From positions 1 to 22,748 of IMG/VR virus record IMGVR_UViG_3300027754_002436: a stretch of 22,748 bases of DNA; one strand, 5' to 3'. The translations under genes were made by a program, and so were the position numbers. Shown here piece after piece: positions 14,867 through 22,748 of the stretch (positions within the stretch are counted from its first letter, which is position 1; the number at the start of each line of letters is the position of its first letter). A model generated the notes under the pieces. That model was not told the DNA's origin. It worked only from the letters and a program-made list of their open reading frames with translations, and did no database searches. The DNA comes from a virus.

Positions 14867-17800
14867 TATCGACCTCTTGCAAGACCAGAATAACTACTAA
14901 TTACTCTATTCTCCATACCAGCAGCCTTTTGTTTTCCGGGGAGAACATTCATATTGTATTGTTTAATCATTGAGTTAAACCATTCATCTTCACCGATAAA
15001 GTTTTCAACATAAATATTTGTTGTAGAAGTAGACGTATGAGAAGTAGCGTTCTGACCAGATATCTGATCTGGCTTATTAAATCTCATATTGTTAAGAGTC
15101 TGTAGAGTTGCCATACCAATATTCTTAACAGCCCCAGCGTTAATAACAAATTCACCACCATGAAGAAGAGCGGGCATACCTTGTGAAGCAAAACCAGGTG
15201 TACCAAATCCACCATAACCGAATCTTGGAACACGACCACCATTAGCCCAACCGCCTCCACCGCCTCCACCGCCACCACTGCTTCCGCCACCGCCAGCAGA
15301 TTGAGTTGTTGTTCCTGCAACCATATTCATAATATTTTTTGCTGGTGTAAAATTATACAATGACAATATATTTCTAATACGAGTAGACATATTGTCTGTG
15401 CCAGCAAAAACCGATTTAGCAGTAGCTACTGTATATTTACCAGTCATAATATCAAAGAATGCTGTTTGCAAATGAGTTCTTATATTTCTTTTTTCAGCAG
15501 TCTCAGACGAGTAGTATGCACCAATTCTTGTTTCAATATCAGTATTGAGTCTTGTTCTTGCTCTTTCAAGAGCAGCACCATACGTACCTCCCGTTGTAGA
15601 GGTAGAAAGATCACCAGCAACAGCCCCTCCAGTAGTATTATTCCCACCAGCACCGCGACCTCCAGCATTTCCGCCTCCGCCTCCTCCACCTCCTCCGCCA
15701 CCGCCTCCGCTACCACCACTGGTAGCATTCTCAATAGCAGTCTGAGCAAGACCAGCATCAACAACAGCCTGAGCAAGTTCAGCAGCCATCTCGTCAACAG
15801 CACTTGCAACATGCCCAACAGTAGAGCGCATCTCATTAAAAATAATTATATTTGCATTCTTAACAGCATCAGTAAACACCTTGAATGGATCGTTGTCAGT
15901 AAACACTGTTTCTATTGCAGTAAGAGCATCAGGAAGAGTTACATCCTTCATAGAAGCAAAAGCAGCAGCAGTGTCAGTTTGAATTTGAGTAAAAATTTCA
16001 CCAAAAGATCCAACTATGCCCTCAGTACTACCAACAATTTGGTTATTGACACCAGCCAACATTCCAATAGTTGAACCAATAATTGTACTATTATCTTCAG
16101 CACTAGTACCAAGACCATACTTTTCAACAGCGGTTGCTACAAGAAGATCAAGACCAGTTGTAAAAGCCCCAACTGTCTGATTTGGCATAACGTCATTAAT
16201 AGTTGTTGCCATACCAGTAATGGCACTAGCAAAATGCTCTCCATTTGTTGTAGCAGCTTCTTGAGCTATTGCATTAAGACCATCAAGTTGAGTCCTGTAT
16301 TCTTCCAAAGTTACTGGAGGAATCTTTGTTATTTCTTTGGCAGCATTTTGGAAATTAGCAATTGTCTCTTCAAAGAACTTTGCAGTCTCATCAGAAGCCA
16401 ACTTAATAGCATCCTTAATAGCATCTCTATTTTCTTGCGCTAAATCTTTTGCCCTACTAGCATCTACTTTTTGGAGAGAAGAAGTGTAGTCTTGATTATT
16501 TTTAAGTTCTTCTAAAGAAAGAACTCTGGCATCATCAATTCTGCCTTCATAAATCGCCAAAGCCCTATTGCGCTGGTAGTTAGCGACCTGTAGAGCACGC
16601 TCTTGAATCATCTGGCGACGTTCAGACTGATATTCCTGCTCCCTTGTTAAAGACTCTTCCGCTTTTTCAAGTTTATTAATAGTTTCAATCTGTGCATCAA
16701 ATACCTTCAAAGCAGCTTCTTTTTGCTTTTCTAAGGCATCAGTCATTCCGCTTGTTGCATCACCCAGTGCTTCAGACAAAGAACCTTGAACAAGATCTAC
16801 AAGTTTTTGAGCAAGACCCTTGAAGGTCTCCATCATCTTTCCAGCAGCAGCATCAGCGAACCCTTCGCCAGCATCACCACCAGCATCAACAAATGGATCA
16901 ACCATTTCTTCAGCAACTTCCTCAGCCCCATCCGCTACAGGCTTCATAAAATCTTTTCCAGCACCCTTGGTTATAGTATTCTTACCAAGACCCATCAAGA
17001 AGGTAGCAAATGTTTTTCCAAGACCAGCAACGCTATCTGAAAAACCGCCAATAAAAGAATTTATTCCATCAGCAATGCCGTTAACGTTTCCAATTAAACC
17101 ATGAAAGAATCCGTCAACTGCACCAGTTAAACCATCAGCAAAACCAGCAACAGAATTCCCAATTCCATCAAAAAATTCAGAAATACCACTAACGCCATCT
17201 TTTAGACCATCAAAGAATCCATCAACAGCGCCTGTCATTCCGTCACCAAAATCAGATACCGAATTACCAATACCATCAAAGAACGATCTAACCTGCGCTC
17301 CCTTCCCAGCAAAATCTGTTTCTGGAATAAGACCCCCAGTAATTGAACTAAAGAAACCACTTACGCCATCAACAGCCCTACCAATTCCTTCAATAAAGCT
17401 GGCAATAAGACCACCCGCAACTCTAATGGCAGCACCTAAAGCATCAGGTATCACTTGAGCAACACGAACCCAAGCCTGAGCAATTACTCTGTAATAATCA
17501 AGAACAAAATTAATAAATGTTTCAATAATACCGCCAGCGACTCTAATACCCATTCCAAGAGCATTAGGAATAAATTCAGCAACACCAGCGATACCATCAG
17601 CAACAAGTCTCCACTCTTGGATAATTAATACAACAAATTTTCTAGTAATATTAACAACAGCAATAAGTGCAAATTCAAAAGCCTGAACAATACCTTCAAC
17701 AACTTTAAAAACTATGTTGGAAATTACTGCAAATACTGGACCAAGGAAAGCAAGAATTGCACCACCCCATTGCACAATTCCACTAAAAATTTGACCAAGA

Positions 17801-20800
17801 CCTTTCTTCCAATCACCCTTAAAAATATTTATGACACCTTTAATAATCTTAACAATTCCCTTTATAATTGTTCCAAGAGCAGTAAGGACACGATATATAA
17901 TCGGAACAACATAATCATCAATAAAACCTTTAATAGCAGTAGCAGCAGTCTTAATTGTTTCAGCTACTACATTAAATGTATTAGCAAGACCCTGAACCTT
18001 CCCCGCACCCTTGTCAGCACCAGCAAAATTAGCAAAGAAATCAAGGAAAGGGGCAAGCAGTGCTTTCCCAATTTCAATTAAAGTTTTTAATGTTGCTTTT
18101 AGAGCATCAATACCAGGCTGAACTTGTGTTTTAATTTTATCAAAATTCTTTACAACAACAAGAACAAGCCCAGCAATCAATAATAAAACTGCACCAATAC
18201 CAATACCTAAGAAAAGAGTTTTTAATTTACTAGTAAATCCAATTGCTTCATTCAAACCACTAGCAAAACCTCTTGCACCGCTCCTCGCTTTGCCAAAAGT
18301 TCCAGGGGCAGACTTACCTAATTTAAGATTCTTTCTTAATAAATCATCTTGAGCAACTCTTGCACTTTGCATTGCTTTACCAAAAGATCTGGCTGGACCA
18401 GAATCAAGAGCTTTAGTTTTTATAGAAGTTCCAATACTAGATGCAAGACTGCCAGCAGTGCCTACTACACCCCCAGGAGCAGCTCTTGCCTTAAGAATGG
18501 CAGAACCAATCCTACCTCTAGCACCGCCTCTAATCAATGTTCTTTGTTGACGGGCTGAAAGAGTTTTTGTTCCAAGGAAAGCTTGACCTTCAGGCCCAAG
18601 ACTAACACCAGCACCAGTTAAAGCCTGTATTCTATCATTTACAATACTATTAAGATCTGCTGTTGATAATCCAGCTAATGCCTTAGTTTTGCTTACAAAA
18701 GATTTTCCTTTACCTTTACCGCCAATAGATCTAAATCTTTTAGACGCTGGGCCATATTGAGAAACTCTTTCGGTACCAGTAAAACCACGTAGCATAGTTG
18801 ATTCTTGACCAAATATTGCACCTGGACCATCAAGTTCTAAGCCAGTTGGGTTCAGCATTTGAGTTCTTGCTAAATTTCTTAAAGCTTCCTTATACATGGT
18901 ATTAGTATTTACGCCCTTTGGCATTTTTGCAAAACGACCACCTTTACGTAGTTGTCTATTGGGCATAGCCATAGGATCAAATTTATGCCCAGTTGTAGCA
19001 AATAATCTTTGCACTTCTTCATCTAATAAATTAATTTGAGCTTTATTAAGAGCAGGACCAGGAATAGCAGTAGGAAATAAATTAGTCAATGCTGCCGTTG
19101 CAGTGGGGGGCGCGGGGGGACCAATAAGTCCACCAGCACCAGAAAGCACTGCGCTTGGTGTAGTAGACGCAGCCATTTTCATAGCATTAGAAGCACTAGC
19201 TTTCATAGCATCAACTTTTGCAACAACATCAGCAGCAGCAGTAGAAGTCTTACTTAAAATACCAGTAAATTGACCAAACTTTTGAGCAATTGAAGCAATC
19301 GGCCCCTTACCACTAGCCAAAGTAGCAACAAGATTAGAAAACTTGCCATTAGTATTAACAATAGTATCGCCAGTTAAAGTTAAACCATTTTTTAAGAAAA
19401 GAAGTTTTTCAGCACCAGCAATAGACTCAATAGTCACATTTCTAATACCAGGAAGCAAACTTGTCAGTCCGCCAAGAGCAACACCAGCAGCCAATCTCAT
19501 CTGACCAAAAATAAACACTAGTGGACCAATCCCAGCAACAAATACCAATACGCCTGCTATAACCTTTTTGATAGTTGGACTTAAACCAGCAAACCACTTA
19601 GTAAATTCTTGAACTTTGATAGCAGCATTTTTAATTGCTGGACCAAACTCTTTAATCATATCTGCTGCAAAGTTTTTAAAAGAGTTCTTTATTTGATCAA
19701 TAGAAAATGAAACAGAAGATTTTGCTTTATCTAATTCTTGAGTAGCAATATCAGAAGCATTAGCAGCACCAGCAAGTTCAATAGCCATTGCTTTACCAGC
19801 TTCACTAGTAATATCCTCAATAGCATTTCTGCCTTTTTCACCTTCAGATTTAATATAATCTCTTAAAGCTTTACGAGCTTTTCTAGCCGTATCAATATCC
19901 GCTTGAGTAACTGCTCTTCCAAGAGAATCAATTTGATCTCCAGCTTTAGCAGCAGCAATTCTAGCAACTACCCCCATATCGGCAACATTTTTAATAGCAG
20001 GAACAGCACTACCAGACATTGCATTAGCAGCAGAAGTAGCATCATTAAAAGATTTAATTAAACCATACTGAGATGACGTTGTATCTTGTAGACCATTTTG
20101 AAAAGCAACTAAATCTTGAATTGGTAGTAACATTCTAGTACCCTGCCTGACACCAAAAAGTTTTGCATAAAATTTTAGAATAGATTCATCACTACCAGTT
20201 TTTTGCAATTCAGCAGTGACATCAATTAAACCTTGAATTGCGGGCATGCCAACGCCTTGAATATTTTCAAAAGCCTGTTTCATTCCTGGAGTAGTTTTTT
20301 CAAAAGCATCCCCCATAGTCGCAAGCATCTTGGCATTAGCCTGAGTGGGGGCAACCATTCTTTGCAAAGAGACTTTAATAGAGTTAGCAGAAGCACCAAC
20401 CTCAATACCAGCAGCTTTCATAGGCGCAAGCATTGCTGCCATTTCTGCAAAAGTAAGACCAAATTGTGTAGCAGCCGCAGAAACTTCAGGAAGCGCATCA
20501 GCCAAATCTTTAAAAGACAATGCTGTTGAGTTTTCAATAGCGTTAAAAAGATATAGACTTGAAGTAACAGATGTCATTGCTGCTTCTTGTTTTGCAGCAG
20601 CACTTGTAAAAGTTCTACCCATCATATCAAATGTTCTCATTGTTCCCAAGAACATTGTCTGCGTTAAAGTCTGAGACTCAGAGACATCCAAGTTACCCAA
20701 AAGAGAAACTTGAGCAGTTACCTTTGTCAACCCAGCAATAACATCAGAAGCATTGATACCAAGTTCAGCAAAGTCACCAGAAACAGCAGTAACTAATTCT

Positions 20801-21495
20801 CTTGATATAGCAAATTCATTGCTAATAGCCAGACTTGCTTTTTCTAGAGCTTGCATGCGTGTTGTAGTCTTATCAAGTTCAACACCAAGCGACTTAAAAC
20901 CAGCAATTTCGTTTGCACCAGGGACAGCCTGACCTAGACTGCCTAACAACTTAGTTAATCTAATAGTTTCTTTATCTAAAGAATAAAAAGCAGATAAAGC
21001 TTTCCTACCAAATGCTAACAATGGCATTGTCAAACCAATAATCAAACTTCTACCGACGAATTGAGCATCTTTACCCAATCGTCGCATCTCAAGACCGACA
21101 CCTCTAAGATCAGATATCAAAGCCTTAGCCTTAATATTCTTAAGGTTCTTATTAGCCAATGCTAAATCTTTAGTAAGACCACCCATCCCAAGGGAATTAG
21201 TGCTAGCTAAAGAAACTTTCAGCCCTTTAAGATTTAATGTTGTCTTTCTAATTTCAGCGCTTAAAGTAGATTGATTAGCAATCAATTGACGCATTGATTT
21301 AGCATGCTGACCAAGAGAAGACCCTGTATTACCCAGAGCAGCATTAAGAGAACGCTGACGAGCATCAAGATTTCTGACAGAGCGGATATTACCATCCGCA
21401 GCAAGAACTAGTGACCGTAAAGAGGCCGATAATCTTTGTATATCTTCTTCGCCAGTAGCTTTAAGAATTACATCAATTTCAACTTTTTCAGCCAT
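14866..21495 (-). CDS. Tail tape measure protein
   Basis: A 2209-residue protein that sets tail length and helps DNA pass the membrane. The N-terminus is a helical coiled region (about 1-150). A TP901-type tape measure core follows, with a characteristic block around 328-384 (ADALPEVSAAATQFGLT, APTQANA). Hydrophobic segments lie near 640-665, 1091-1117 and 1246-1298. Internal repeats occur at about 1305-1370 (40-residue unit with PNALG/PDALG...IRVAGG) and about 1400-1465 (36-residue unit with GLTGAVDGFF). A coiled coil rich in Lys, Glu and Gln lies at about 1580-1690; two poly-Gly linkers lie near 1930 and 2070; the C-terminus has ALLHGGEFVINAGAVKNIG, a common tape measure end motif. By the usual rule of about 0.15 nm per residue the tail would be roughly 330 nm. 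Its ribosome-binding site is weak (GGTGA). Confidence 0.95.
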   Translation of the reverse strand: MAEKVEIDVILKATGEEDIQRLSASLRSLVLAADGNIRSVRNLDARQRSLNAALGNTGSSLGQHAKSMRQLIANQSTLSAEIRKTTLNLKGLKVSLASTNSLGMGGLTKDLALANKNLKNIKAKALISDLRGVGLEMRRLGKDAQFVGRSLIIGLTMPLLAFGRKALSAFYSLDKETIRLTKLLGSLGQAVPGANEIAGFKSLGVELDKTTTRMQALEKASLAISNEFAISRELVTAVSGDFAELGINASDVIAGLTKVTAQVSLLGNLDVSESQTLTQTMFLGTMRTFDMMGRTFTSAAAKQEAAMTSVTSSLYLFNAIENSTALSFKDLADALPEVSAAATQFGLTFAEMAAMLAPMKAAGIEVGASANSIKVSLQRMVAPTQANAKMLATMGDAFEKTTPGMKQAFENIQGVGMPAIQGLIDVTAELQKTGSDESILKFYAKLFGVRQGTRMLLPIQDLVAFQNGLQDTTSSQYGLIKSFNDATSAANAMSGSAVPAIKNVADMGVVARIAAAKAGDQIDSLGRAVTQADIDTARKARKALRDYIKSEGEKGRNAIEDITSEAGKAMAIELAGAANASDIATQELDKAKSSVSFSIDQIKNSFKNFAADMIKEFGPAIKNAAIKVQEFTKWFAGLSPTIKKVIAGVLVFVAGIGPLVFIFGQMRLAAGVALGGLTSLLPGIRNVTIESIAGAEKLLFLKNGLTLTGDTIVNTNGKFSNLVATLASGKGPIASIAQKFGQFTGILSKTSTAAADVVAKVDAMKASASNAMKMAASTTPSAVLSGAGGLIGPPAPPTATAALTNLFPTAIPGPALNKAQINLLDEEVQRLFATTGHKFDPMAMPNRQLRKGGRFAKMPKGVNTNTMYKEALRNLARTQMLNPTGLELDGPGAIFGQESTMLRGFTGTERVSQYGPASKRFRSIGGKGKGKSFVSKTKALAGLSTADLNSIVNDRIQALTGAGVSLGPEGQAFLGTKTLSARQQRTLIRGGARGRIGSAILKARAAPGGVVGTAGSLASSIGTSIKTKALDSGPARSFGKAMQSARVAQDDLLRKNLKLGKSAPGTFGKARSGARGFASGLNEAIGFTSKLKTLFLGIGIGAVLLLIAGLVLVVVKNFDKIKTQVQPGIDALKATLKTLIEIGKALLAPFLDFFANFAGADKGAGKVQGLANTFNVVAETIKTAATAIKGFIDDYVVPIIYRVLTALGTIIKGIVKIIKGVINIFKGDWKKGLGQIFSGIVQWGGAILAFLGPVFAVISNIVFKVVEGIVQAFEFALIAVVNITRKFVVLIIQEWRLVADGIAGVAEFIPNALGMGIRVAGGIIETFINFVLDYYRVIAQAWVRVAQVIPDALGAAIRVAGGLIASFIEGIGRAVDGVSGFFSSITGGLIPETDFAGKGAQVRSFFDGIGNSVSDFGDGMTGAVDGFFDGLKDGVSGISEFFDGIGNSVAGFADGLTGAVDGFFHGLIGNVNGIADGINSFIGGFSDSVAGLGKTFATFLMGLGKNTITKGAGKDFMKPVADGAEEVAEEMVDPFVDAGGDAGEGFADAAAGKMMETFKGLAQKLVDLVQGSLSEALGDATSGMTDALEKQKEAALKVFDAQIETINKLEKAEESLTREQEYQSERRQMIQERALQVANYQRNRALAIYEGRIDDARVLSLEELKNNQDYTSSLQKVDASRAKDLAQENRDAIKDAIKLASDETAKFFEETIANFQNAAKEITKIPPVTLEEYRTQLDGLNAIAQEAATTNGEHFASAITGMATTINDVMPNQTVGAFTTGLDLLVATAVEKYGLGTSAEDNSTIIGSTIGMLAGVNNQIVGSTEGIVGSFGEIFTQIQTDTAAAFASMKDVTLPDALTAIETVFTDNDPFKVFTDAVKNANIIIFNEMRSTVGHVASAVDEMAAELAQAVVDAGLAQTAIENATSGGSGGGGGGGGGGGGGNAGGRGAGGNNTTGGAVAGDLSTSTTGGTYGAALERARTRLNTDIETRIGAYYSSETAEKRNIRTHLQTAFFDIMTGKYTVATAKSVFAGTDNMSTRIRNILSLYNFTPAKNIMNMVAGTTTQSAGGGGSSGGGGGGGGGWANGGRVPRFGYGGFGTPGFASQGMPALLHGGEFVINAGAVKNIGMATLQTLNNMRFNKPDQISGQNATSHTSTSTTNIYVENFIGEDEWFNSMIKQYNMNVLPGKQKAAGMENRVISSYSGLARGR
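15251..15297 (-). repeat. Poly-glycine codon tract, C-terminal copy
   Basis: A run of GGN codons (interrupted by Ser) near residue 2070 of the tape measure protein. Synonymous codons vary (GGT, GGC, GGA), so it is not a pure microsatellite; it probably encodes a flexible linker before the conserved C-terminal end motif. Confidence 0.8.
15671..15718 (-). repeat. Poly-glycine codon tract, upstream copy
   Basis: Thirteen or so consecutive Gly codons near residue 1930 of the tape measure protein, again with mixed synonymous codons. It separates the helical body from a folded segment of about 110 residues. The C+G-rich tract creates long spurious open frames on the opposite strand. Confidence 0.8.
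17105..17285 (-). repeat. 108-bp direct repeat in the tape measure gene
   Basis: About 72 bases starting AAGAATCC at 17105 recur 108 bases later (17213-17285) with scattered substitutions. They encode the 36-residue unit DGIGNSV...GLTGAVDGFF. Older, weaker copies seem to continue on both sides. The unit may form an amphipathic segment. Confidence 0.7.
17402..17577 (-). repeat. 120-bp spaced repeat in the tape measure gene
   Basis: The segments at 17402-17457 and 17522-17577 are similar and exactly 120 bases apart, coding for IPDALGAAIRVAGG and IPNALGMGIRVAGG. This 40-residue periodicity lies next to the hydrophobic region at about residues 1246-1298. Confidence 0.7.
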
Positions 21496-21510
21496 AATTC
21501 ACCAAGTTTA

Positions 21511-21539
21511 ATTATCCCATTTTTTTAATAAAAATGCAA
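21511..21539 (-). promoter_or_regulatory. Possible sigma-70-type promoter before the tape measure gene
   Basis: On the minus strand, TTGCAT (21534-21539) and GATAAT (21511-21516) are 17 bases apart, in the 44-base gap before the tape measure start. The -10 matches consensus at five of six positions, the -35 at only three. The gap is very AT-rich, so a chance match is likely. Confidence 0.25.
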
Positions 21540-22168
21540 TCAACTAGGTGCTTCATATCCAAGACCAATAGGCAAGAATCTAAAGTCACTAGCCCCTAAT
21601 GTCGGGATTTCCTTAGGCGGTGCAGGATCATACCAATCATCATCCCAATCAACATCAGCACCCATAGATGCAGCTTGTGATTTAAGATTCATAGTGAATT
21701 GATCATTGGCTGCTCTATATAAAAGAAACAATTCTTCTAACGTTAATTGTTCTTCTAATTCAAATATGTTCTTCCAAGCAGCACATCTTACAAAGAGTTC
21801 TGCTTCATATTTAAGGAGGGGAATGTCAGACCACTCAAGGCCTTCTCCACCATCACCCTCCTTTACAGATTTGGGTCGTTACCCATAGCAGCAGCCATGA
21901 GCAAACTGAAACACCTTAAATCCAAAATATCTTCCAAAGCATCAGCATCACCAGCGAGTTCTGGATCAACCTTTGCCAAAGCAATAGAGGCTGCTTCAAC
22001 CATCTTGTCAATATCTTCATCCGACATTTCGGCATCGGAACGAACCTGCAACTGATTAGCTACCTTCATAAACTTGCGAAGCTGCCTAATTGTCAAAGGC
22101 TTAATAATTCTTTTCTTACCATCAGCAAAAACAATTTCCTGACCTGCGTGTAAATCTTTGTTTGTCAT
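21540..22168 (-). CDS. Tail assembly chaperone, long form (GT-type, -1 frameshift product)
   Basis: Predicted fusion made when ribosomes slip back one base at CCCAAAT (21869-21875). The first 100 residues are those of the short form; reading then continues in the -1 frame as SVKEGDGGEGLEW for 109 more residues to the TGA at 21540, 209 in total. The extension is open all the way, has a well-formed protein sequence (WSDIPLLKYEAELF, and an acidic WDDDWYDP segment), and has no ATG or GTG start close to its beginning, so independent translation is unlikely. In lambda and other siphophages gpGT links the tape measure protein to tail tube subunits. Position directly before the tape measure gene fits exactly. 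Coordinates span both frames; base 21869 is read twice. Confidence 0.85.
21813..21863 (-). promoter_or_regulatory. Hairpin downstream of the slippery site (frameshift stimulator)
   Basis: In the transcript AAGGAGGG (complement of 21856-21863) pairs perfectly over 8 bp with CCCTCCTT (complement of 21813-21820), closing a loop of about 35 bases. Five bases separate the slippery heptamer from the stem, the usual spacing for a -1 frameshift stimulator. The stem hides a Shine-Dalgarno-like AGGAGG, which limits start-up at the mini frame behind it. Confidence 0.6.
21863..22168 (-). CDS. Tail assembly chaperone, short form (G-type)
   Basis: A 101-residue acidic, helical protein between tail tube and tape measure genes, the standard place for the gpG-like chaperone that coats the tape measure protein during tail assembly. 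A conserved-looking FADGKKRIIKPLTIRQLRKF segment (about 14-33) is followed by an acidic helix and a hydrophobic Ala/Met-rich end (AAAMG) at the slip site. I chose the ATG at 22168 because AAGGA lies five bases before it; an in-frame ATG two codons upstream (22174) and a TTG at 22192 are poorly spaced. It ends at TAA 21865-21863, three bases after the slippery heptamer. A strong terminator lies upstream at 22194-22227. Confidence 0.88.
   Translation of the reverse strand: MTNKDLHAGQEIVFADGKKRIIKPLTIRQLRKFMKVANQLQVRSDAEMSDEDIDKMVEAASIALAKVDPELAGDADALEDILDLRCFSLLMAAAMGNDPNL
21869..21875 (-). other. Slippery heptamer CCCAAAT for -1 frameshifting
   Basis: In the short-form frame the bases read C CCA AAT, matching the X XXY YYZ rule for tandem -1 slippage; after the slip both tRNAs re-pair on CCC and AAA. 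It sits one sense codon before the short form's stop, exactly where siphophage G/GT shifts are found. Confidence 0.85.
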
Positions 22169-22193
22169 ATCCATCCTTGTTATAAACGGCAAA

Positions 22194-22227
22194 AAGCCTC
22201 AGATGTATTTTACCACATCTGAGGCTT
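22194..22227 (-). terminator. Intrinsic terminator after the tail tube gene
   Basis: A perfect 13-bp stem (22194-22206 with 22215-22227) with an 8-base loop, followed in the minus-strand transcript by a run of five T (22195-22191). It lies between the tail tube gene stop and the chaperone start. It probably lets most transcripts end after the abundant tail tube gene, with read-through supplying the less needed tail genes. Confidence 0.9.
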
Positions 22228-22251
22228 CTTGTGTTTAAATAATTAGTTATT

Positions 22252-22748
22252 TCACGTTTGGTCAATAATTTTGCCGTATTCATATCCTACGTCAGCACTA
22301 ACAGGAAGAATTCTGAAAGAAACAGCGAAAACTGTTGCCTCTGCTCTCTTCATGCTGATTGTTGACGATTCCATAGAAATGGCTCGCTTTGTATTAAACT
22401 TACGTGTCTTAGTGGTTGAAGCATCCGAACCGACAGCGTTTCCAACAATCTGGATAGCCTTTTCGTAAGGATAAACATTCTGAACACCGAACAAGAAAGT
22501 TCTAGTGTTAGCACCATCATTATTAGAAATAATGTCTGCTCCACCAGTTGTGCTATCATAACTCCATGACATAGCAAGGTTATTCAAAGTAGCTTCAGCA
22601 AGAGTCGTCTTGACCATCACCTTAACCTTTGATTGAATAACTTTAGCAGCATCTCCGTACTGATCAACTTCAATGTCAACCATATCTGGTTCCCATGAAA
22701 TTTCAACTCCACCTTGAGTACCGCCGACCGAAGTCAACGAATCAAAGT
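22252..22748 (-). CDS. Major tail tube protein, 5' end missing
   Basis: The frame is open from the window edge to the TGA at 22252-22254; about 165 residues are visible and the true start lies outside. An in-frame TTG at 22737 is not a convincing start because open sequence continues upstream. The protein is beta-rich with no Cys or membrane segment: a GGVEISWEPDMVDIEVDQYG strand pair (about 10-30 of the visible part) resembles the beginning of phage tail tube proteins, and a Ser/Thr-rich beta half with MESSTISMKRAEATVFAVSF follows. Hexamers of such proteins stack to form the tail tube around the tape measure protein. Position before the G/GT chaperone and a strong terminator supports this. 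A tail terminator or other tail protein is less likely. Confidence 0.78.
   Translation of the reverse strand, partial: FDSLTSVGGTQGGVEISWEPDMVDIEVDQYGDAAKVIQSKVKVMVKTTLAEATLNNLAMSWSYDSTTGGADIISNNDGANTRTFLFGVQNVYPYEKAIQIVGNAVGSDASTTKTRKFNTKRAISMESSTISMKRAEATVFAVSFRILPVSADVGYEYGKIIDQT

Noticed and set aside
15466-16074. Long open frames on the plus strand opposite the tape measure gene (also 15545-15745, 16786-17104, 17770-18081, 20233-20674)
   Set aside because: They are Ser/Pro/Cys-rich with biased, low-complexity sequence that mirrors Ala- and Gly-rich codons of the real gene, and they have no ribosome-binding sites or recognisable domains.
21540-21731. Separate 63-residue gene starting at a TTG
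   Set aside because: It is the end of the chaperone -1 frame, which is open far upstream of this TTG to the slippery site; the TTG has no good ribosome-binding site.
21788-21853. 21-codon mini frame after AGGAGG just behind the chaperone stop
   Set aside because: It overlaps the -1 frame that encodes the chaperone extension, has no protein-like character, and its ribosome-binding site is inside the predicted hairpin.
1-22748. tRNA genes, integrase, attachment sites or insertion sequences
   Set aside because: Gaps between genes are under about 75 bases, and no cloverleaf, recombinase motif or flanking repeat pair was seen.

Overview
The window is a gene-dense, AT-rich stretch of a tailed double-stranded DNA phage (or closely related prophage). 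Every gene I can support lies on the minus strand, so transcription and gene order run from position 22748 down to 1. The layout fits a long, non-contractile (siphovirus-type) tail: a tail tube protein, a two-frame tail assembly chaperone, a 2209-residue tape measure protein, distal tail and baseplate proteins, and a fibre with an auto-cleaving chaperone. I see no sheath protein. There is no integrase, repressor or other lysogeny gene here, but the window is only part of a genome. A WhiB-like protein (3913-4140) suggests an actinobacterial host, because that family is essentially confined to Actinobacteria and their phages. Low GC would then point to an AT-rich actinobacterium; this last step is inference.

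Structural region (22748 to 6818). A tail tube protein, cut by the window edge, is followed by a strong intrinsic terminator. Next come the G and GT tail chaperones, linked by a CCCAAAT slippery heptamer and a downstream hairpin, which indicates programmed -1 frameshifting. The tape measure gene fills 14866-21495. Two paralogous distal-tail proteins, a 1460-residue baseplate/adhesin protein, an S74-type tail fibre and a small minor tail protein follow. These genes are joined by TAATG or ATGA overlaps or by zero to eight bases.

Middle region (6815 to 3913). An HNH endonuclease begins two bases after the last tail gene. It is followed by a metallophosphoesterase with a Cys-rich N-terminus, a small holin-like protein, a zinc-ribbon protein, a MerR/excisionase-type DNA-binding protein with an extra N-terminal domain, a small unrecognised protein and the WhiB-like protein. 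No endolysin is visible beside the holin candidate.

Replication region (3916 to 1). A small protein in the usual helicase-loader position, a DnaB-family helicase, a tiny unknown protein, a compact DnaG-type primase and a likely single-strand DNA-binding protein form one tightly packed operon. It ends at a stable hairpin, after which come a SAM-dependent methyltransferase and the start of a HAD-family phosphatase that runs off the window.

No gap between genes is longer than about 75 bases. I found no tRNA, rRNA, CRISPR array or insertion sequence. The points most worth following are the frameshift signal, the WhiB-like protein, a perfect 12-bp inverted repeat inside the MerR-like gene, the duplicated distal-tail domain with a 22-residue repeat block, and the lectin-rich baseplate protein.
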